Shown here: positions 62,126 to 64,000 of the stretch, in pieces
Layout: each line of letters starts with the position of its first letter
Position numbering within the stretch: position 1 is the first letter of the stretch
NCBI GenBank assembly: GCA_041398605.1
Contig: JAWKUK010000029.1
Coordinates: 1 to 64,000 of the forward strand
Direction: 5' to 3'
Length of the DNA stretch: 64,000 nt
Origin: JAWKUK01 sp041398605
GTDB taxonomy: Bacteria; Planctomycetota; UBA1135; GCA-002686595
Translations under genes and position numbers: made by a program
The notes under the pieces: model-generated
The model's database searches: none
What the model saw: only the letters and a program-made list of their open reading frames with translations
Told to the model about the DNA's origin: nothing

Positions 62126-63916
62126 CTACTGGAAGGTGATCGAGACCGCAGTCGAGAAGTTCGACGTGGCCGTCGGGTTCATGTCGCGATACCAATACTG
62201 CCAGTTCCAAGTCGCCCCAGACATCACCGGCACGGCCCCAGTCGGCTGCGGGATGGCCGTCAGGTCGACCACCATCGACACGGTCCCGGTCGCGCCCGAC
62301 GAGAGGACGGAGTTCGCATACCGCCCCATCGTGGTGCTGCCGACGCAGATCGTGCCCAGGATGTTCCCCGGGTTCACGACGACCGTCTGGTCGGGGGAAA
62401 CGATGAAGTAGCCGTTGGAGGCCAGCGGCAGCTCGCAGACCGCCAGGGTCAGGTCATTGTCGATCGCCACGACGCTGCCGCGCGCTCCGATGAACGCCGG
62501 GCGGCCGGTCGAGTTAGCCTGCGCGTCACAGAACGTCGTGCCAACAACGTCACCGAGGTCGAACCGCAGGAACACGTCTCCCGCCGCTGCGCCGGCCCCG
62601 TCCTTGAGCGTGGCGACGACGTAGAACGTCAGGTCGTCCGTGAGCACGACGTCGTCGTTGCCGAACGTGTTGATGTACGTGTCGTCGTCGAGGAGCCCGT
62701 TGCCGTCGAGGTCGACGGGGTCGCCCTCGCGCGCGATGACGAAGGAGCTGTTGAGCACCAGCACGCCGTCACGCTCGACGCCGGCGTCCGTGACGCCACC
62801 AATGACGTAGTCACCGACGCCGTTCCCGGTGTGCGCGAAGAAGCAGTCCGGGAACGGCACATCGGACCAAGCCTCGGTCGTGCCTGCAGCGATCGGAGCG
62901 CCTACCGATGCGATCACGACGCCATTGCGCACGACCCAGTCCTGTTCGGTCAGGTCATTGTTTCCTCGGGCGTACCAGTTTCCACCGGCGTCCATGAAGA
63001 CATTGACGATGCCGCTCGAGTCGATGCCGTCCGTGAACCCCGAACCGGGGATGATGACGCCCTCCTGGAGGACGACCGCGCCGTCAACGATGGCAACGTC
63101 GTCGAACGCCGTGTCACCGGTCAAGTCGCCTTGCATGATCCAGTGCAGGCCGTCTGCTGAGACGTGGAAGTCGTCGAAGTCGACGAACTCGATGAACTCA
63201 GAGGCCATCTGGCCGCTAGGCACAGTGACGCCCTGCTGGAGCAGTACGGTGTTCCCGAGGAGGAGCAACTCGTCAGTCGCCGTCGTGGCGCCACCGATCG
63301 CCCCCGACGAGAAGCCGATCACACCGGAGCCGGTGATGACGGAGGCGTCGTTCCCCGTGCCGTAGGTCGTCGAGGGGAGGGCCGGGATCGGGTCTCCCTC
63401 ACGTGCGATGACCGAGGTCACGCCGCCGACCTGCGCAACGATCACCTCGTCGGCGGTGGTCGCGCCGTCCGTGTTCGTCGCGTAGACGAAGTCGCCGTTG
63501 TCGTTGACGCCGAGCTTGGTATCGATCAGGCCGACGAGCTCCGCCGACACGCCGTCGACGGATGTGCCTTCCCGGGCCACGACCGCTCCGTTGAGCAGGA
63601 CGAGCTCGTCCTCGGACGTAGGAAGGTCTGTGTCGGCCGATAGGACGTAGTTCCCGTTCGGGCTGCCATAGGGGCGGTCGAAGGACGCGAAGCTCGCGCC
63701 CCCGAGGCCGGGCACAGCGGACGAGGGCAAAGCGAGATTGTCGCAGAAGATCACCGTCGACCGCGTCACGCCGGTGCCTGCCTGGGTGACGGTGCCAGTC
63801 GCGGTGGAGCTGGGGGGCGCCGGCGCGGCCGGGAGCTGGGCGTGAGCGTCTTGTGCTTGGCTCGGAGCGAGGAGCGCGAGCGCGGGCGCGAGTTGCAGGA
63901 GATGAATCGGGCGCAT
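62126..63916 (-). CDS. secreted tandem NxxGxx-type repeat protein with shared C-terminal domain
   Basis: A 596-residue exported protein. Signal peptide MRPIHLLQLAPALALLAPSQ. The body has about six bladed repeats, each with a short strand pair such as VLLNGAVVAREGTSVDG, SVIAREGDPIPALPS, VLLQQGVTVPSGQ, VVLQEGVIIPGSG, VVIASVGAPIAAG and FVIAREGDPVDLDG, and intervening GVNDNGDFVYATNTDG-like turns. The last ~130 residues (ANSTGRPAFIGARGSVVAID, GYFIVSPDQTVVVN, WNWQYWYRD, NFSTAVSITF) are the shared C-terminal domain. The repeats resemble choice-of-anchor NxxGxx-type proteins. Same strand as the HAF protein, 215 bp upstream of it. Confidence 0.85.
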   Translation of the reverse strand: MRPIHLLQLAPALALLAPSQAQDAHAQLPAAPAPPSSTATGTVTQAGTGVTRSTVIFCDNLALPSSAVPGLGGASFASFDRPYGSPNGNYVLSADTDLPTSEDELVLLNGAVVAREGTSVDGVSAELVGLIDTKLGVNDNGDFVYATNTDGATTADEVIVAQVGGVTSVIAREGDPIPALPSTTYGTGNDASVITGSGVIGFSSGAIGGATTATDELLLLGNTVLLQQGVTVPSGQMASEFIEFVDFDDFHVSADGLHWIMQGDLTGDTAFDDVAIVDGAVVLQEGVIIPGSGFTDGIDSSGIVNVFMDAGGNWYARGNNDLTEQDWVVRNGVVIASVGAPIAAGTTEAWSDVPFPDCFFAHTGNGVGDYVIGGVTDAGVERDGVLVLNSSFVIAREGDPVDLDGNGLLDDDTYINTFGNDDVVLTDDLTFYVVATLKDGAGAAAGDVFLRFDLGDVVGTTFCDAQANSTGRPAFIGARGSVVAIDNDLTLAVCELPLASNGYFIVSPDQTVVVNPGNILGTICVGSTTMGRYANSVLSSGATGTVSMVVDLTAIPQPTGAVPVMSGATWNWQYWYRDMNPTATSNFSTAVSITFQ

Positions 63917-64000
63917 TGGATTCGGGGAATCGATGGGTTCGCCTTGGCGAATGGATTGGAGAAGATGGCCGCCCTCCCGCGCTGTCACGACTCGGCGACG

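Overview
The window is very GC-rich, densely coded bacterial chromosome with strongly G/C-biased third codon positions. The gene set best fits a Planctomycetota bacterium. Supporting features are FG-GAP/VCBS and CRTAC1-type (ASPIC/UnbV) secreted proteins, a planctomycete-style redoxin, HAF-type and NxxGxx-type secreted repeat proteins, an OprB-type porin, futalosine-pathway menaquinone genes and an ECF sigma cluster. The phylum is inferred from gene content; no rRNA or tRNA gene was found to confirm it.

Layout. 1-4.0 kb: a coupled run of a Pro/Ala-repeat protein (cut by the window edge), a myo-inositol-phosphate-synthase-family protein and an M3 oligopeptidase. 4-13.3 kb: small secreted proteins, an OprB porin, a chemoreceptor, an alpha/beta hydrolase, an orphan DNA methylase, an O-methyltransferase coupled to a three-domain FKBP protein, an 18-bp tandem array and a frameshifted lipoprotein. 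13.3-28.9 kb: FabI, a large frameshifted GAF/AAA-like regulator, QueA, ThiE (with tandem copies of its own 3' end), soluble transhydrogenase, an HDOD protein, a DEAD-box helicase, a SEC-C protein, an HD hydrolase, an Uup-type ABC-F ATPase and a methyltransferase. 28.9-35.1 kb: a PhyH-type dioxygenase and a coupled three-gene cluster of FG-GAP protein, CRTAC1-like protein and TPR protein. 35-43.3 kb: a small zinc ribbon, QueG, a sigma factor / anti-sigma-like / secreted protein cluster, glycerol kinase, and a FliK-like plus FlhB-C-like pair. 43.3-54.3 kb: a TPR protein with an SRPQxQP repeat and an aromatic segment, uncharacterised secreted proteins, a HEAT lipoprotein, a Leu/Glu-type dehydrogenase, YgfZ, an HtrA protease and a Cys-rich tandem-repeat gene riddled with frame changes. 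54.4-64 kb: RNA-modification enzymes, an FMN reductase, MqnE/MqnC, a thioredoxin-fold protein with an in-frame UGA exactly where the first active-site Cys should be, and two secreted repeat proteins sharing a C-terminal domain.

How the parts fit: menaquinone (MqnC/MqnE), fatty acids (FabI), thiamine (ThiE), queuosine (QueA, QueG), Fe-S support (YgfZ) and NAD(P)H balance (SthA) are housekeeping. The rest is mainly envelope and secretion biology. Stop/start overlaps of 1-4 nt join many gene pairs, so translational coupling is common.

The most notable observation is the candidate selenoprotein at 59282-60532 (W-U-G-P-C). Next are a roughly 130-residue C-terminal domain shared by three otherwise unrelated secreted proteins, and the Cys-rich repeat gene. 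Three other loci show single or multiple frameshifts; some may be assembly errors, and I say so where relevant.
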